A DNA stretch of 64,000 bases from Modestobacter sp. VKM Ac-2977 (GTDB lineage Bacteria; Actinomycetota; Actinomycetes; Mycobacteriales; Geodermatophilaceae). The notes under the pieces were generated by a model. The model had not been told where the DNA came from. It did not search any database and saw nothing but the letters and a program-made list of their open reading frames with translations. Position numbers and translations under genes: made by a program. Below are positions 45,805 through 54,478 of this stretch, piece after piece. Location of the stretch: positions 50,933 to 114,932 of the forward strand of contig NZ_JAPVBQ010000002.1 of the NCBI RefSeq assembly GCF_026968045.1, given 5' to 3'. Numbering within the stretch: the stretch's first letter is position 1; each line of letters opens with the position of its first letter.

Positions 45805-46710
45805 ATGATCACGATCGAGCACCTGACGAAGGCGTACGGCGGGCAGCTCGCCGTCGCCGACGTCTCCTTCTCCTGTCCACCGGGCACCGTCACCGGCTTC
45901 CTCGGCCCCAACGGCGCCGGCAAGTCCACCACGATGCGCGCACTGGTCGGGTTGGCCGAGCCGACCAGCGGCACCGCGACCGTCGGCGGGCGCCGGTACC
46001 GCGACCTGCCCAACGCCGGCCGCTCGGTGGGCGTGCTGCTCGACGCCGGTGCCCAGCACGGTGGGCGCACCGGGCGGGAGGTGCTCACCCTGGCCTCCCG
46101 GGTCCTCGGCGTCGACCGGCGCCGGGTGGACGAGGCGCTGGAGAGGGTCGGCCTGGCCGGGCGGCCGGCCGGCAAGCGCGTCGGCCAGTACTCCCTCGGG
46201 ATGCGGCAGCGGCTGGGCCTGGCGACCGCGCTGCTCGGCGACCCGCAGGTGCTGGTGCTCGACGAGCCGGCGAACGGGCTGGACCCGGAGGGCATCTTCT
46301 GGATGCGTGGGCTGCTGCGCGACTTCGCCGACCGCGGCGGCACCGTGCTCCTCTCCTCCCACCTGCTGCACGAGGTGGAGGCGGTCGCCGACCAGCTGGT
46401 GGTCATCTCCGGCGGGCGGATCGTCGCGCAGGGCAGCAAGTCCGAGCTGCTGGCCGGCACCGGCGGCACCCTGGTGCGCGGTCCGGACCGGGCCCTGCTG
46501 GCCAAGGCGCTGGAGGTGGCCGGCATCGGCGTCTCAGCCGGCCCGGACGACGCCCTGGTGGCCGACGCCGAGGCCCTCGCCGTCGGGCAGGCGGTGGCAG
46601 CGGCGGGCGTCGTGCTGACCGAACTGCGGGCCGCCGGGGGAGCGGGGCTGGAGGACCTCTTCCGCTCGCTCACCGGTTCCTCCCACGAGGTCCAGGAGGT
46701 GCAGGCATGA
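45805..46710 (+). CDS. ABC transporter ATPase
   Basis: This 301-residue ATPase has Walker A GPNGAGKST, signature YSLGMRQRLGLA, Walker B VLVLDEPANGLDPEG and the switch H in LLSSHLLHEVE. It is the BcrA/CcmA-like type seen with simple permeases. It is divergent from the two-component system and overlaps its permease gene by four bases. The combination resembles antibiotic-stress export modules in which the kinase senses the drug or envelope damage. Confidence 0.93.
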   Translation: MITIEHLTKAYGGQLAVADVSFSCPPGTVTGFLGPNGAGKSTTMRALVGLAEPTSGTATVGGRRYRDLPNAGRSVGVLLDAGAQHGGRTGREVLTLASRVLGVDRRRVDEALERVGLAGRPAGKRVGQYSLGMRQRLGLATALLGDPQVLVLDEPANGLDPEGIFWMRGLLRDFADRGGTVLLSSHLLHEVEAVADQLVVISGGRIVAQGSKSELLAGTGGTLVRGPDRALLAKALEVAGIGVSAGPDDALVADAEALAVGQAVAAAGVVLTELRAAGGAGLEDLFRSLTGSSHEVQEVQA

Positions 46711-47492
46711 GCACCGCGACCCTCACGCCCGACCGGCCGCGCACGCTGGCGGACCATCCGGCGCCGTCCCTGCTCCAGCTGGTGCGGGTGGAGCTGCGCA
46801 AGTCCTACGACACCCGCGCCGGGCGGTGGCTGCTGATCGTCATCGGCCTGGCTGTGCTCGCGGTGGTGGCGCTCTCCCTGTTCGTCGAGGACGCGCCCAA
46901 GACGTTCGCCGACCACTTCGGGTTCACCCAGCTGCCGATCAGCATCCTGCTGCCGGTCCTGGGCATCCTGTTGGTGACCAGCGAGTGGTCCCAGCGCACC
47001 GCCATGACGACGTTCACCCTGGTGCCGCGCCGCTCCCGGGTGCTCGTCGCCAAGGTGCTGGCGGCCACGGTGCTGGCCGTGCTCGGGGTGGCCGTCGCGG
47101 CGCTGGCCGCGGTGGTCGCGACGGGACTCACGCCGGTCTTCTCCGACTCGGAGCGGGACTGGGGCATCAGCGCCGCGCTGGTGGGTCAGGTGCTCGTCGT
47201 CCAGGTGGTGACCGTGCTGGCCGGTGTCGCGTTCGGCATGCTGCTGCTCAGCTCGCCCCTGGCGATCGTCCTGTACTTCGTGCTGCCGACGGTGTTCACC
47301 ATCCTGGTCAGCCTGGTGGCCGCGCTGGACTGGGTGCGGGACTGGCTGGACCTGTCGACCACCTCGATGCCGCTGTTCGAGGACGGCCTGGACGCGCAGG
47401 GCTGGCTGCAGTTCGGCACCTCGGCGGCACTGTGGGTCCTGCTGCCGATGGTGCTCGGCTGGCTGCGCATCCTGCGGACCGAGGTCGCCTGA
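46707..47492 (+). CDS. ABC-2 type transporter permease
   Basis: This 261-residue membrane protein begins MSTATLTPDRPRTLADH and has six transmembrane segments. The motif LVRVELRKSYDTRAGRWLL and the loop TSEWSQRTAMTTFTLVPRR are typical of permeases paired with BcrA-like ATPases in Actinobacteria. It starts within the ATPase stop codon. The transported molecule is unknown. Confidence 0.9.
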   Translation: MSTATLTPDRPRTLADHPAPSLLQLVRVELRKSYDTRAGRWLLIVIGLAVLAVVALSLFVEDAPKTFADHFGFTQLPISILLPVLGILLVTSEWSQRTAMTTFTLVPRRSRVLVAKVLAATVLAVLGVAVAALAAVVATGLTPVFSDSERDWGISAALVGQVLVVQVVTVLAGVAFGMLLLSSPLAIVLYFVLPTVFTILVSLVAALDWVRDWLDLSTTSMPLFEDGLDAQGWLQFGTSAALWVLLPMVLGWLRILRTEVA

Positions 47493-47579
47493 TCCCACTG
47501 CGCCGATCCGCCGCCCGTGCTCGCGGGTGGCGGATCAGCGCCGTCCGCGTGCTGGACGTGCGCCGTCGGTGCAGGCCAG

Positions 47580-47788
47580 GCTGGGCGGAGCCGCCGGTGT
47601 GGCCGCCGGTCGCGGGGGAGCAGCGGCCGATGATGCACCTCGACGTCCAGGTCGGGGACCTCGACGACGCCGTGGCGGAGGCGGTCGCCCTGGGCGCCAC
47701 GCTCGCCCAGGACCAGCCGCAACCGGACGTCCGGGTGTTGCTCGACCCGGCCGGCCACCCGTTCTGCCTGGTCCGCGACGACGGGTGA
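47580..47788 (+). pseudogene. VOC/glyoxalase-like domain, C-terminal remnant
   Basis: The translated text PPVWPPVAGEQRPMMHLDVQ and the following VGDLDDAVAEAVALGATLAQ, ending VLLDPAGHPFCLV, matches the second half of Glyoxalase_6-type VOC proteins. The first half (about 60 residues) is missing, because the preceding permease gene ends only about 90 bases earlier. It is probably a deletion remnant. Confidence 0.7.
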
Positions 47789-47815
47789 CCGAGCCGGGCT
47801 GCGGGTCTGGTCCGC

Positions 47816-49606
47816 TCAGGCGTGCTCGCCGGGCATCCGCACCTGCCCGCTGAGGTGCCGGGCGGTGTTGACCAGGCCGACGTGGCTGAACGCCTGCGGG
47901 GTGTTGCCCAGGTGCCGGCCGGTCCGCGGGTCGTACTCCTCACTCATCAGCCCGAGGTCGTTGCCGAGGCCCAGGAGCAGCTCGAACAGCTCCCGGGCCT
48001 CGGTGGTGCGGCCGATGCCGTTGAGCGCGTCGGCGAGCCAGAAGCTGCACAGCAGGAACGGCGCCTCCTCACCCGGCAGTCCGTCGACCCGGCCGTCGGC
48101 GTGGGTGTGGTACCGGAGCAGGAAGCCGTCGGAGGTGAGCTCGCGCTGCACCGCCTCCACGGTGCCCACGACCCGCTCGTCGTCCCAGGGCAGGAAGCCG
48201 ACCTGGGGGATGAGCAGCAGGGCGGCGTCCAACCCCTCGGACCCGTAGAACTGGGTGAAGGTCCGGCGCTCGGCGTCGTAGCCGCGGGCGCAGACGTCGT
48301 CGTGGATGCGCTGGCGCAGTTCCCGCCAGCGCTCGACCGGCCCGTCGAGGCCGTGCCGCTCCACCGCCTCGATCGCGCCGTTGACCCCGGCCCAGGCCAG
48401 CACCTTGGAGTGCACGAAGTGCCGGGGCTCGCCGCGGACCTCCCACAGGCTGTTGTCCGGGGTGTCCCAGACGCCCTCCAGGAAGGCCAGCAGCTCCTTC
48501 TGCACCGCCCAGGCGTCCTCGGTGGGGGAGAGGCCCGACTCGCGGGCCAGGTGCAGCCCGTCGAGCGTCTCGCCCCAGACGTCGAGCTGGAACTGCCCGG
48601 CGGCGGCGTTGCCCACCCGCACCGGCCCCGAGCCCTCGTACCCGGGCAGCCACGGCAGCTCGTACTCCGGGATCCGGCGGGAGCCGTCCAGCGCGTACAT
48701 GATCCGCAGGTCGGCGGGGTCACCGGCGACGGCGCGCAGCAACCAGTCCCGCCAGGCCCGTGCCTCCTCGAGGTACCCCGTGCCGAGCAGGGCCTGCAGG
48801 GTGAACGTCGCGTCGCGCAGCCAGCAGTACCGGTAGTCCCAGTTGCGGCTGCCGCCGAGCTCCTCGGGCAGGGAGGTGGTCGCGGCGGCGACGATCCCGC
48901 CGGTGGGCCGGTAGGTCAGCGCCTTGAGGGTGATCAGCGAGCGGCGGACCGCCGGCCCCCACTCGCCGTCATAGCTGCAGTGGCCGATCCACTCGGCCCA
49001 GAACGCCTCGGTGCTCGTCAGCGCCTCCTCGGCGTCGACCGGCTCGGGCCGGGGGAGGTGCGAGGCGTGGTGGGTGAGCACGAACGGGACGCGCTCGCCG
49101 GCGGTGACCTCGAACTCGGCGGAGGTGGTGTGGTCCTGCCCGTGCAGCTGCACCGGCGTGGCCAGGGAGACCGCATCCGGACCGGCGACGGCGACCAGGT
49201 CGCCGTCCACCGAACGGACCCAGGGCACCAGGTGGCCGTAGTCGAACCGGAGCACCAGGTCCAGCCGCATCGACACCTGACCGGACACGCCCTCCACGAT
49301 GCGGACGACGTCGGGGCTCTCGCCCCGCGGCGGCATGAAGTCGATGACCCGCACCGTCCCGGTCGGGGTCTCCCACTCGGTCTCCAGCACCAGGGAGTCA
49401 CCCCGGTAGCGCCGGCTGGTGCAGGTGCCCGCTCCGACCGGTGAGAGCTGCCACCGGCCGTTGCGCTCGTCGCCCAGCAGCGCGGCGAAGCAGGCAGCGG
49501 AGTCGAAGGACGGCAGGCACAGCCAGTCGATCGAGCCGTCCTTGCCGACCAGCGCAGCGGTCTGCAGGTCCCCGATCAGTCCGTAGTCTTCGATCCTGCT
49601 GGGCAC
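47816..49606 (-). CDS. GH15 family glucoamylase/trehalase-like enzyme
   Basis: This 596-residue cytosolic glycoside hydrolase belongs to family 15. The N-terminal IEDYGLIGDLQTAALVGKDG and SIDWLCLPSFDS are typical of the bacterial subgroup. The catalytic domain has SRNWDYRYCWLRDATFTL, the acid region NSLWEVRGEPRHFVHSK and the base region GLMSEEYDP. Actinobacterial members include trehalases as well as glucoamylases, so the substrate is open. An 18-bp motif shared with the GH65 locus lies 116 bases upstream. Confidence 0.92.
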   Translation of the reverse strand: MPSRIEDYGLIGDLQTAALVGKDGSIDWLCLPSFDSAACFAALLGDERNGRWQLSPVGAGTCTSRRYRGDSLVLETEWETPTGTVRVIDFMPPRGESPDVVRIVEGVSGQVSMRLDLVLRFDYGHLVPWVRSVDGDLVAVAGPDAVSLATPVQLHGQDHTTSAEFEVTAGERVPFVLTHHASHLPRPEPVDAEEALTSTEAFWAEWIGHCSYDGEWGPAVRRSLITLKALTYRPTGGIVAAATTSLPEELGGSRNWDYRYCWLRDATFTLQALLGTGYLEEARAWRDWLLRAVAGDPADLRIMYALDGSRRIPEYELPWLPGYEGSGPVRVGNAAAGQFQLDVWGETLDGLHLARESGLSPTEDAWAVQKELLAFLEGVWDTPDNSLWEVRGEPRHFVHSKVLAWAGVNGAIEAVERHGLDGPVERWRELRQRIHDDVCARGYDAERRTFTQFYGSEGLDAALLLIPQVGFLPWDDERVVGTVEAVQRELTSDGFLLRYHTHADGRVDGLPGEEAPFLLCSFWLADALNGIGRTTEARELFELLLGLGNDLGLMSEEYDPRTGRHLGNTPQAFSHVGLVNTARHLSGQVRMPGEHA

Positions 49607-49721
49607 GGGCGGTTCCTCTCGAGTGGGTCGGCCGCGGGCTCGGCCGCGTCATGGCACGTGGAAGGCGCCCTGCGCCCCCTACCGACCTGCCCCGCTCGGC
49701 AAACCCGACATCGTTCCGTAC

Positions 49722-49739
49722 GACCGTTATCCCCAACAA
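49722..49739. promoter_or_regulatory. 18-bp motif, copy 2 (shared with 36062)
   Basis: GACCGTTATCCCCAACAA is identical to the copy at 36062-36079 and sits 116 bases before the GH15 start codon. Both copies precede alpha-glucoside-handling genes. It is a candidate binding site or promoter element. Confidence 0.6.
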
Positions 49740-49806
49740 TGCCGTCCTTCACCAGAGGGAACGACCAACCTCGGCCCCGAGGCCCGGGGGCGCCCCGGGG
49801 CGAGGG

Positions 49807-49843
49807 GCGGCTGGCCGGGGTCCGCTGAGCGCCGGCCAGCCGC
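49807..49843. terminator. Hairpin after the antiporter gene
   Basis: GCGGCTGGCCGG pairs perfectly with CCGGCCAGCCGC around a 13-base loop, directly beyond the stop codon of the minus-strand antiporter. Confidence 0.75.
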
Positions 49844-49846
49844 GCT

Positions 49847-51082
49847 TCAGCGGTGCTCGGTCGGTGTCGGGGTGGCCTGCGGGCTGGCGCCAGGCTCACC
49901 ACCGAGGCCGTCGTCCTGGCCGCCGGTGCGGTTGCGCAACCACCGGGCGACCGGCACGTCGGTGGAGCTGTGCACGATGATCGAGACGGCGACCACCGCG
50001 GCGATGATGGCGAACTCCTCCTGCGCCTCCGGTGCGCCGCTCTCCAGCACCAGCAGCCCGTAGACGACCGAGGCGAACCCCTTCGGTCCGAACCACGCCG
50101 CCACCACCCGCTGGTTCATCGGCAGCCGCGACGTGGTGAGCGAGGCGAGCAGTGCCGCCGGCCGGATGAGCACCAGGGAGAGTGCGGCCAGCACCCAGCC
50201 GCCGATCGGCACGCTGCCCAGCAGCGTCGGGGTGAGCAGGCCGCCGAAGACGAGCAGTGCCAGCAGCTTGGCCGCCTCGGACAGCTGCTCGCCCAGCTCG
50301 GCGAACGCCTCGCGGACCTCGGGCAGGATCGTCGCGAAGGTGACGCCGCCGACGAAGGCGGCCAGGTAGGGGTTGGTGTGGGTCAGTTCGGCGACGCCGA
50401 ACAAGGTCAGGCCGGCAGCCAGCACCAGCAGCGCCGGTGCCGCTCCGGCGTTGAAGCCGGGCAGTCTGGTGAGGCCCTTGACCGCGAAGGGGACGGCGAT
50501 GCCCAGCGCCACGCCGCCGACGAGCTCGCCGATGAGGACGAGGGGTTCGGTGGAGCCCTGCGGCGTCCCGCCCTGCGCCAGCAGGATGAGCACCACCGGC
50601 AGGGCCAACCCGTCGTTGATGCCGCTCTCCACGTTGAGCAGCCGACGGAGCCGCTGGGGGATCTCGTCGCGCTGCACGATGGCTGCGGCGAACACCGGGT
50701 CGGTGGGGGAGAGGACCGCACCGATCAGGAACGCCGGGAGCCAGCCGAGATCGGTGACGAGCACGGTGAGTGCGGCGATGCCCAGCGCGGTGAGGGGCAT
50801 GGCCAGCAGCAGCGCACGCCCGGCCAGCCGTGCGGTGTCACGCACCTGCCCGATGGACAGGTGCTGACCGTCGGTGAACAGCACGGTGACCAGCGCGATG
50901 GAGGCGAGGGTCGAGACGATCGGGTTGTCGGCGTGGATGTCGACGACGCCCAGCACCCCCGGCCCGAGCACGGCTCCGGCGACCAGCACCAGCAGGGACG
51001 TGGACAGCGGGGTCCGGGCTGCCAGCCCCGAGAGGAGGGCCGCCAGCGCGAGCACGACACCGAAGGTCGCCAGGAGCTCCAT
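49847..51082 (-). CDS. CPA1-type Na+(K+)/H+ antiporter
   Basis: This 411-residue membrane protein starts at the ATG at 51082 (GGAGG upstream) and has about 12 transmembrane segments. The ion-site region GAVLSPTDPVFAAAIV and NVESGINDGLALPVVLI give the characteristic Asp residues of CPA1/NhaP exchangers. It would exchange sodium or potassium for protons for pH and salt homeostasis. The C-terminal 30 residues are disordered (GGQDDGLGGEPGAS). It is divergent from the isochorismatase-like gene. Confidence 0.92.
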   Translation of the reverse strand: MELLATFGVVLALAALLSGLAARTPLSTSLLVLVAGAVLGPGVLGVVDIHADNPIVSTLASIALVTVLFTDGQHLSIGQVRDTARLAGRALLLAMPLTALGIAALTVLVTDLGWLPAFLIGAVLSPTDPVFAAAIVQRDEIPQRLRRLLNVESGINDGLALPVVLILLAQGGTPQGSTEPLVLIGELVGGVALGIAVPFAVKGLTRLPGFNAGAAPALLVLAAGLTLFGVAELTHTNPYLAAFVGGVTFATILPEVREAFAELGEQLSEAAKLLALLVFGGLLTPTLLGSVPIGGWVLAALSLVLIRPAALLASLTTSRLPMNQRVVAAWFGPKGFASVVYGLLVLESGAPEAQEEFAIIAAVVAVSIIVHSSTDVPVARWLRNRTGGQDDGLGGEPGASPQATPTPTEHR

Positions 51083-51204
51083 GATCGCCTCCGTACCTGG
51101 TTTCGCGGCGCAACACACCTCCGCGTCCGAGATCACTTTCCTGTCGGACTCCCGGTCTAGCGTCGGCGACGTCGCACGAGCCGTTGACCAGCAGGGAGAA
51201 CATC

Positions 51205-51759
51205 ATGAGCACGCTGCCCGACCGGCCCAACACCGCCCTCGTCGTCATCGACGTACAGCAGGGGGTGGTGGGGGAGGCGCCCGGCCGCGACGAGGTGGTC
51301 GGCAACATCAGCGCCCTGGTCGAGAAGGCCCGTGGTGTCGGTGCCCCGGTCGTCTGGGTGCAGCACTCCGACGAGGAGCTGGTGCAGGGGAGTCATGCCT
51401 GGGAGTACGTCCCCGAGCTGGTGCGCCGGCAGTCAGAGCCGCTGGTGCACAAGTCCTACGGCGACTCGTTCGAGGGCACCGATCTCGAAGAGGTGCTGTC
51501 CGACCTCGCCGTGGGCCGCCTGGTCGTGGCCGGGGCGGAGTCCGATGCGTGCATCCGGTCGACCATCCACGGCGCCTTCACCCGGGGCTACGACGTCACG
51601 CTCGTCGGCGATGCGCACACCGCCGGCGACAAGACCGACTGGGGTGCACCACCGGTCGAGCAGGTCATCGCGCACACGAACCTCTACTGGCGGTTCCAGG
51701 CGGCGCCCGGTCGTACGGCCGGAGTGGTGGACACCCAGGAGGTGACCTTCTCCGGCTGA
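51205..51759 (+). CDS. Isochorismatase-like cysteine hydrolase
   Basis: This 184-residue enzyme starts at the ATG at 51205 with AGGGAG upstream. The catalytic Asp lies in ALVVIDVQQGVVG, the Lys in VHKSYGDSFEGTDLE, and the nucleophile Cys in VVAGAESDACIRSTIHGAF. Members hydrolyse small amides such as nicotinamide or pyrazinamide, or similar groups; the substrate is unknown. TAGCGT at 51158 is a plausible -10. Confidence 0.92.
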   Translation: MSTLPDRPNTALVVIDVQQGVVGEAPGRDEVVGNISALVEKARGVGAPVVWVQHSDEELVQGSHAWEYVPELVRRQSEPLVHKSYGDSFEGTDLEEVLSDLAVGRLVVAGAESDACIRSTIHGAFTRGYDVTLVGDAHTAGDKTDWGAPPVEQVIAHTNLYWRFQAAPGRTAGVVDTQEVTFSG

Positions 51760-51815
51760 GCGGCGTCGTTCGCCGCCCAGGTCGCCGTCAGGTCACGAAC
51801 GCGGGGGGAGTCAGG

Positions 51816-52304
51816 TCACGACCCGACTGATGGCGAGTCGCTGCCCCACACGCGCACGGCATGGTGCACGTCGTCGCCGGTCGTGACGTACAGCCGGGTC
51901 GGCGCACTCGGCAACTCTTCGGTCGGGTAGCTGATGGAGGCACCACCGCCGGAGCCGGCACACGGGACGGTGAACTGCCCCTGCCACACGGCCCGGTCGT
52001 CACCGATCCCGATCGTCACGGACTGGCCCGCGTGCTCCTCACCGCAGTCGCCTCCGACGTGCAGCACCGGGTGATCGCCGCCGGTGGGCAGTTCGAAGAC
52101 GTGCGAGCCGGTGTGCTCCTGCTCCAGCAGGATGGTGGCGCCGGCGTCGTCGGTCGACGCCACGTACGGGGCCTCGGTGTCGACAGCCACCGGCGCGGCA
52201 CCCGGCGTGGAGGGCTCGGGCGGGGTGTCGGAGAGCCAGGAGCACGCTGACGTGCCGAGCAGGGAGAACGTGGCGACCAGGAATGCTGCCGACTGTCGTC
52301 GCAT
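51816..52304 (-). CDS. Putative lipoprotein, unknown function
   Basis: This 162-residue exported protein begins MRRQSAAFLVATFSLLG, then TSAC gives a likely lipidation cysteine at residue 21. The mature part has two cysteines (GGDCGEEHAG and FTVPCAGSG) that could form a disulfide, and is beta-rich in appearance (VTIGIGDDRAVWQGQFTVP). No family is recognised. It is the last gene before the dif region. Confidence 0.72.
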   Translation of the reverse strand: MRRQSAAFLVATFSLLGTSACSWLSDTPPEPSTPGAAPVAVDTEAPYVASTDDAGATILLEQEHTGSHVFELPTGGDHPVLHVGGDCGEEHAGQSVTIGIGDDRAVWQGQFTVPCAGSGGGASISYPTEELPSAPTRLYVTTGDDVHHAVRVWGSDSPSVGS

Positions 52305-52411
52305 CGTCGCTCCTGTTCGGTGGCTGACGGGTCACCCTACGCACGCGGTCGCTCCGCGGCACCAGCGTGCCGAGGTCGTCACCGCTGACAGTGGAGCGCT
52401 GATCGGCTACT

Positions 52412-52439
52412 ACTTGACATAATGTCGATTATCGGCGCT
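52412..52439 (+). other. dif: dif site (XerC/XerD chromosome dimer resolution)
   Basis: The 28 bases divide as ACTTGACATAA, six-base centre TGTCGA, and TTATCGGCGCT. This is the standard 11-6-11 layout. The first arm is the XerD-type arm (complement TTATGTCAAGT) and the second the XerC-type arm (complement AGCGCCGATAA). It agrees closely with the actinobacterial dif consensus as remembered and with E. coli dif in its core (ACATAA, TTAT). The low-GC island stands out in this GC-rich DNA. It marks the replication terminus. Confidence 0.93.
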
Positions 52440-53056
52440 TTGGAAGAGGCTGGTCGGAGGGGGTTCATGAGCCCGTTGGCTGGTCCGAGACGCAACATGC
52501 GGCAGCGCGTGGCGACTGGGCACCGATCCGGTCATCGGCGTCGAGTTGCCACGGCTTCACGTCCGATCTCCGGGCGCCGGTGCGCGTCCTGCGGCGTGCT
52601 GCACGAGTTCAACGCCGATGGCCGCAATGCCATGTTGATCATCTCGGGCCCGCCGACTGATCGGGCGATCTTGATGGGTCTCCGGGATCCGGACATGGCG
52701 GACGTCGATCGTCGTCGTCATCGGCGGCCGCGACCACTCCCTGCTCAACTTCCCTGGTCCTGCTGGTCAGGCTCCAATACGTCACTCTGACGGAATGACC
52801 GCGCTGCAGGGTCTCGGTCGACCATGATCATCGCTCCGCGTGGTCGCACGGCGAGCCGTAGCGCCCGAGTGCCGGCTCGGGCGCCCCCACCCTCTCCGAC
52901 ACTGACTCACGGAGGTGTCCCGGCGGCTCGACGCACACCCGTGCGAAGCCGATCGAGAACCTGGGTGCCACTCCCCCTGGGACCGGGTGTGTGCTTACGT
53001 GACAAACGTCACTGTGACGCATTGGCGGCCAACTCCTCGGTCAGCCGCCGAGTGGC
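52440..53056. other. Gene-poor terminus region beside dif
   Basis: No convincing gene is seen in these 617 bases. Open frames here (for example one beginning inside dif) have Arg/Pro-rich translations with no family resemblance and lack ribosome sites. GC content is somewhat lower than elsewhere at the left end. Decayed sequence is likely, but its origin is not recognisable. Confidence 0.6.
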
Positions 53057-53455
53057 TCAGCCGGCGGCCTTGCCGTTCAGCCAGAGCCGATCCAGCCGAC
53101 CGGTCGACCGCACCAGCTCGGCCAGGGACCGCTCGAGCTCGACCTTGGTGGGCTTCTCGGTGAGCAGCGTCTGGACGTCCTCGATGGCGCAGCGCAGTTG
53201 GTACAGCCGGTCCTGCAGGCCGTCCAGCTCGGCCCGGGTCACCAGCACGACGTCCGCGGACAGTCCGGCCTTGGCCGTCGCCGACCGCTGCTCGTACGCC
53301 CGCTGCCGGCACGCCTGGCCGCAGTAGAGCCGGGGCCGGCCCACTGACTCCTGCGCCGGCAGGACGCTGCGGCACCAGCCGCAACGTCGCTCTTCGCCCT
53401 CGGGACGCCGCGAACGAGGGACCAGACGGGCCTCGACGCCCTGCTCTACTGCCAC
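53057..53455 (-). CDS. Zinc-finger-like actinobacterial protein
   Basis: This 132-residue protein starts at a GTG preceded by TACCGT and seven bases, so it is probably leaderless. Residues about 21-55 carry CGWCRSVLP and YCGQACRQRAYEQR, a four-cysteine putative zinc-binding motif. The rest is helical with heptads (LDGLQDRLYQLRCAIEDVQ, ELERSLAELV). Proteins like this are common in Actinobacteria and uncharacterised. It is divergent from the GDPD gene across 130 bases. Confidence 0.75.
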   Translation of the reverse strand: MAVEQGVEARLVPRSRRPEGEERRCGWCRSVLPAQESVGRPRLYCGQACRQRAYEQRSATAKAGLSADVVLVTRAELDGLQDRLYQLRCAIEDVQTLLTEKPTKVELERSLAELVRSTGRLDRLWLNGKAAG

Positions 53456-53572
53456 GGCAGGGACGGTAGACGCCCCGCCCGCCCGTCCGCCGTGGACACG
53501 CCCGAGGCCGCTCCCGGGCGGCGGGGGCCCCGCGACCTGGACCACCTCCGACACGGCACGGACCACCGCACT

Positions 53573-53578
53573 AGCGTG
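53573..53578 (+). promoter_or_regulatory. -10 box for the leaderless GDPD gene
   Basis: TAGCGT lies five or six bases before the GTG at 53584, and no Shine-Dalgarno is seen. Confidence 0.5.
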
Positions 53579-53583
53579 GGGGC

Positions 53584-54360
53584 GTGCCGGGCTCGCGTTA
53601 CGCCTTCCTCGACGGGCCGACCCCGGTGGCGATGGCCCACCGCGGTGGGGCCATCGAGCACCTGGAGAACACCCAGCCGGCCTTCGAGGCGTGCGTGAAG
53701 CTGGGCTACCGGTACATCGAGACCGACGTCCGGGTCACCTACGACGGCGAGCTCGTGGTCTTCCACGACCCCACGCTGGACCGGGTCACCGACCGCACCG
53801 GCCGGGTCGACACCCTGCCCTGGCGGGAGATGCGCACGGCGCTGATCGGCGGCCGCGAGCCGATCATGCGGCTGGAGGACCTGCTGGGCGCCTGGCCCGA
53901 CGTCCGGTTCAACCTCGACATCAAGGCCGCCGGCGTGCTCGCGCCGCTGGTGCACAGCATCCGGCGGCTCAACGTCGAGGACCGGATCTGCCTCGGTTCC
54001 TTCTCCGACGCCCGCATCGCCGCGGCGCGACGCCTCTTCGGCCCGGACGTCTGCACCTCGCTGGGGCCCAAGGGCGTCGCCGCGCTCCGGCTGTCCTCCT
54101 ACTCGCCGCGCGCCGCGGGGCTGGTGCGGATCCAGGCCGGGTGCGCGCAGGTGCCGCTGGCCCTGGGCGGCCGCCCGCTGGTCGACGAGCGGTTCATCGC
54201 CGCCGCACACGCCCGGAGCCTGCAGGTGCACGTCTGGACCGTCGACAGCGAGGCGGAGGCCACCGAGATGCTCGACCTGGGCGTCGACGGCGTGATGACC
54301 GACCGGCCGGCGATGCTCCGCGACCTGCTGGTGTCCCGGGGGCAGTGGACCGGCGCGTGA
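53584..54360 (+). CDS. Glycerophosphodiester phosphodiesterase
   Basis: This 258-residue enzyme cleaves glycerophosphodiesters to glycerol-3-phosphate and alcohol. The catalytic motif MAHRGGAIEHLENT is followed by the metal-site YIETDVRVTYDGELVVFHDPTLDRVT. KAAGVLAPLV and the C-terminal VHVWTVDSEAEATEMLDLGVDGVMTD are family features. No signal peptide is seen, so it acts inside the cell. The UMF1-type transporter gene follows 118 bases later. Confidence 0.94.
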   Translation: MPGSRYAFLDGPTPVAMAHRGGAIEHLENTQPAFEACVKLGYRYIETDVRVTYDGELVVFHDPTLDRVTDRTGRVDTLPWREMRTALIGGREPIMRLEDLLGAWPDVRFNLDIKAAGVLAPLVHSIRRLNVEDRICLGSFSDARIAAARRLFGPDVCTSLGPKGVAALRLSSYSPRAAGLVRIQAGCAQVPLALGGRPLVDERFIAAAHARSLQVHVWTVDSEAEATEMLDLGVDGVMTDRPAMLRDLLVSRGQWTGA

Positions 54361-54478
54361 GGGTCGTCCGCCAGGCGGCCCTGGACCGACCGGCCGCGCG
54401 CGGCACGGACGGGCACGGCACGTACGGGCAGCCGTGCCGGTGCTGGACCGTCGTCCCCGAGCCTGGCACCCTGCGCCG

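Noticed and set aside
52422-52790. 122-codon frame starting inside the dif site
   Set aside because: Its start codon is part of dif, no ribosome site is present and the translation resembles nothing; noncoding terminus DNA is more likely.
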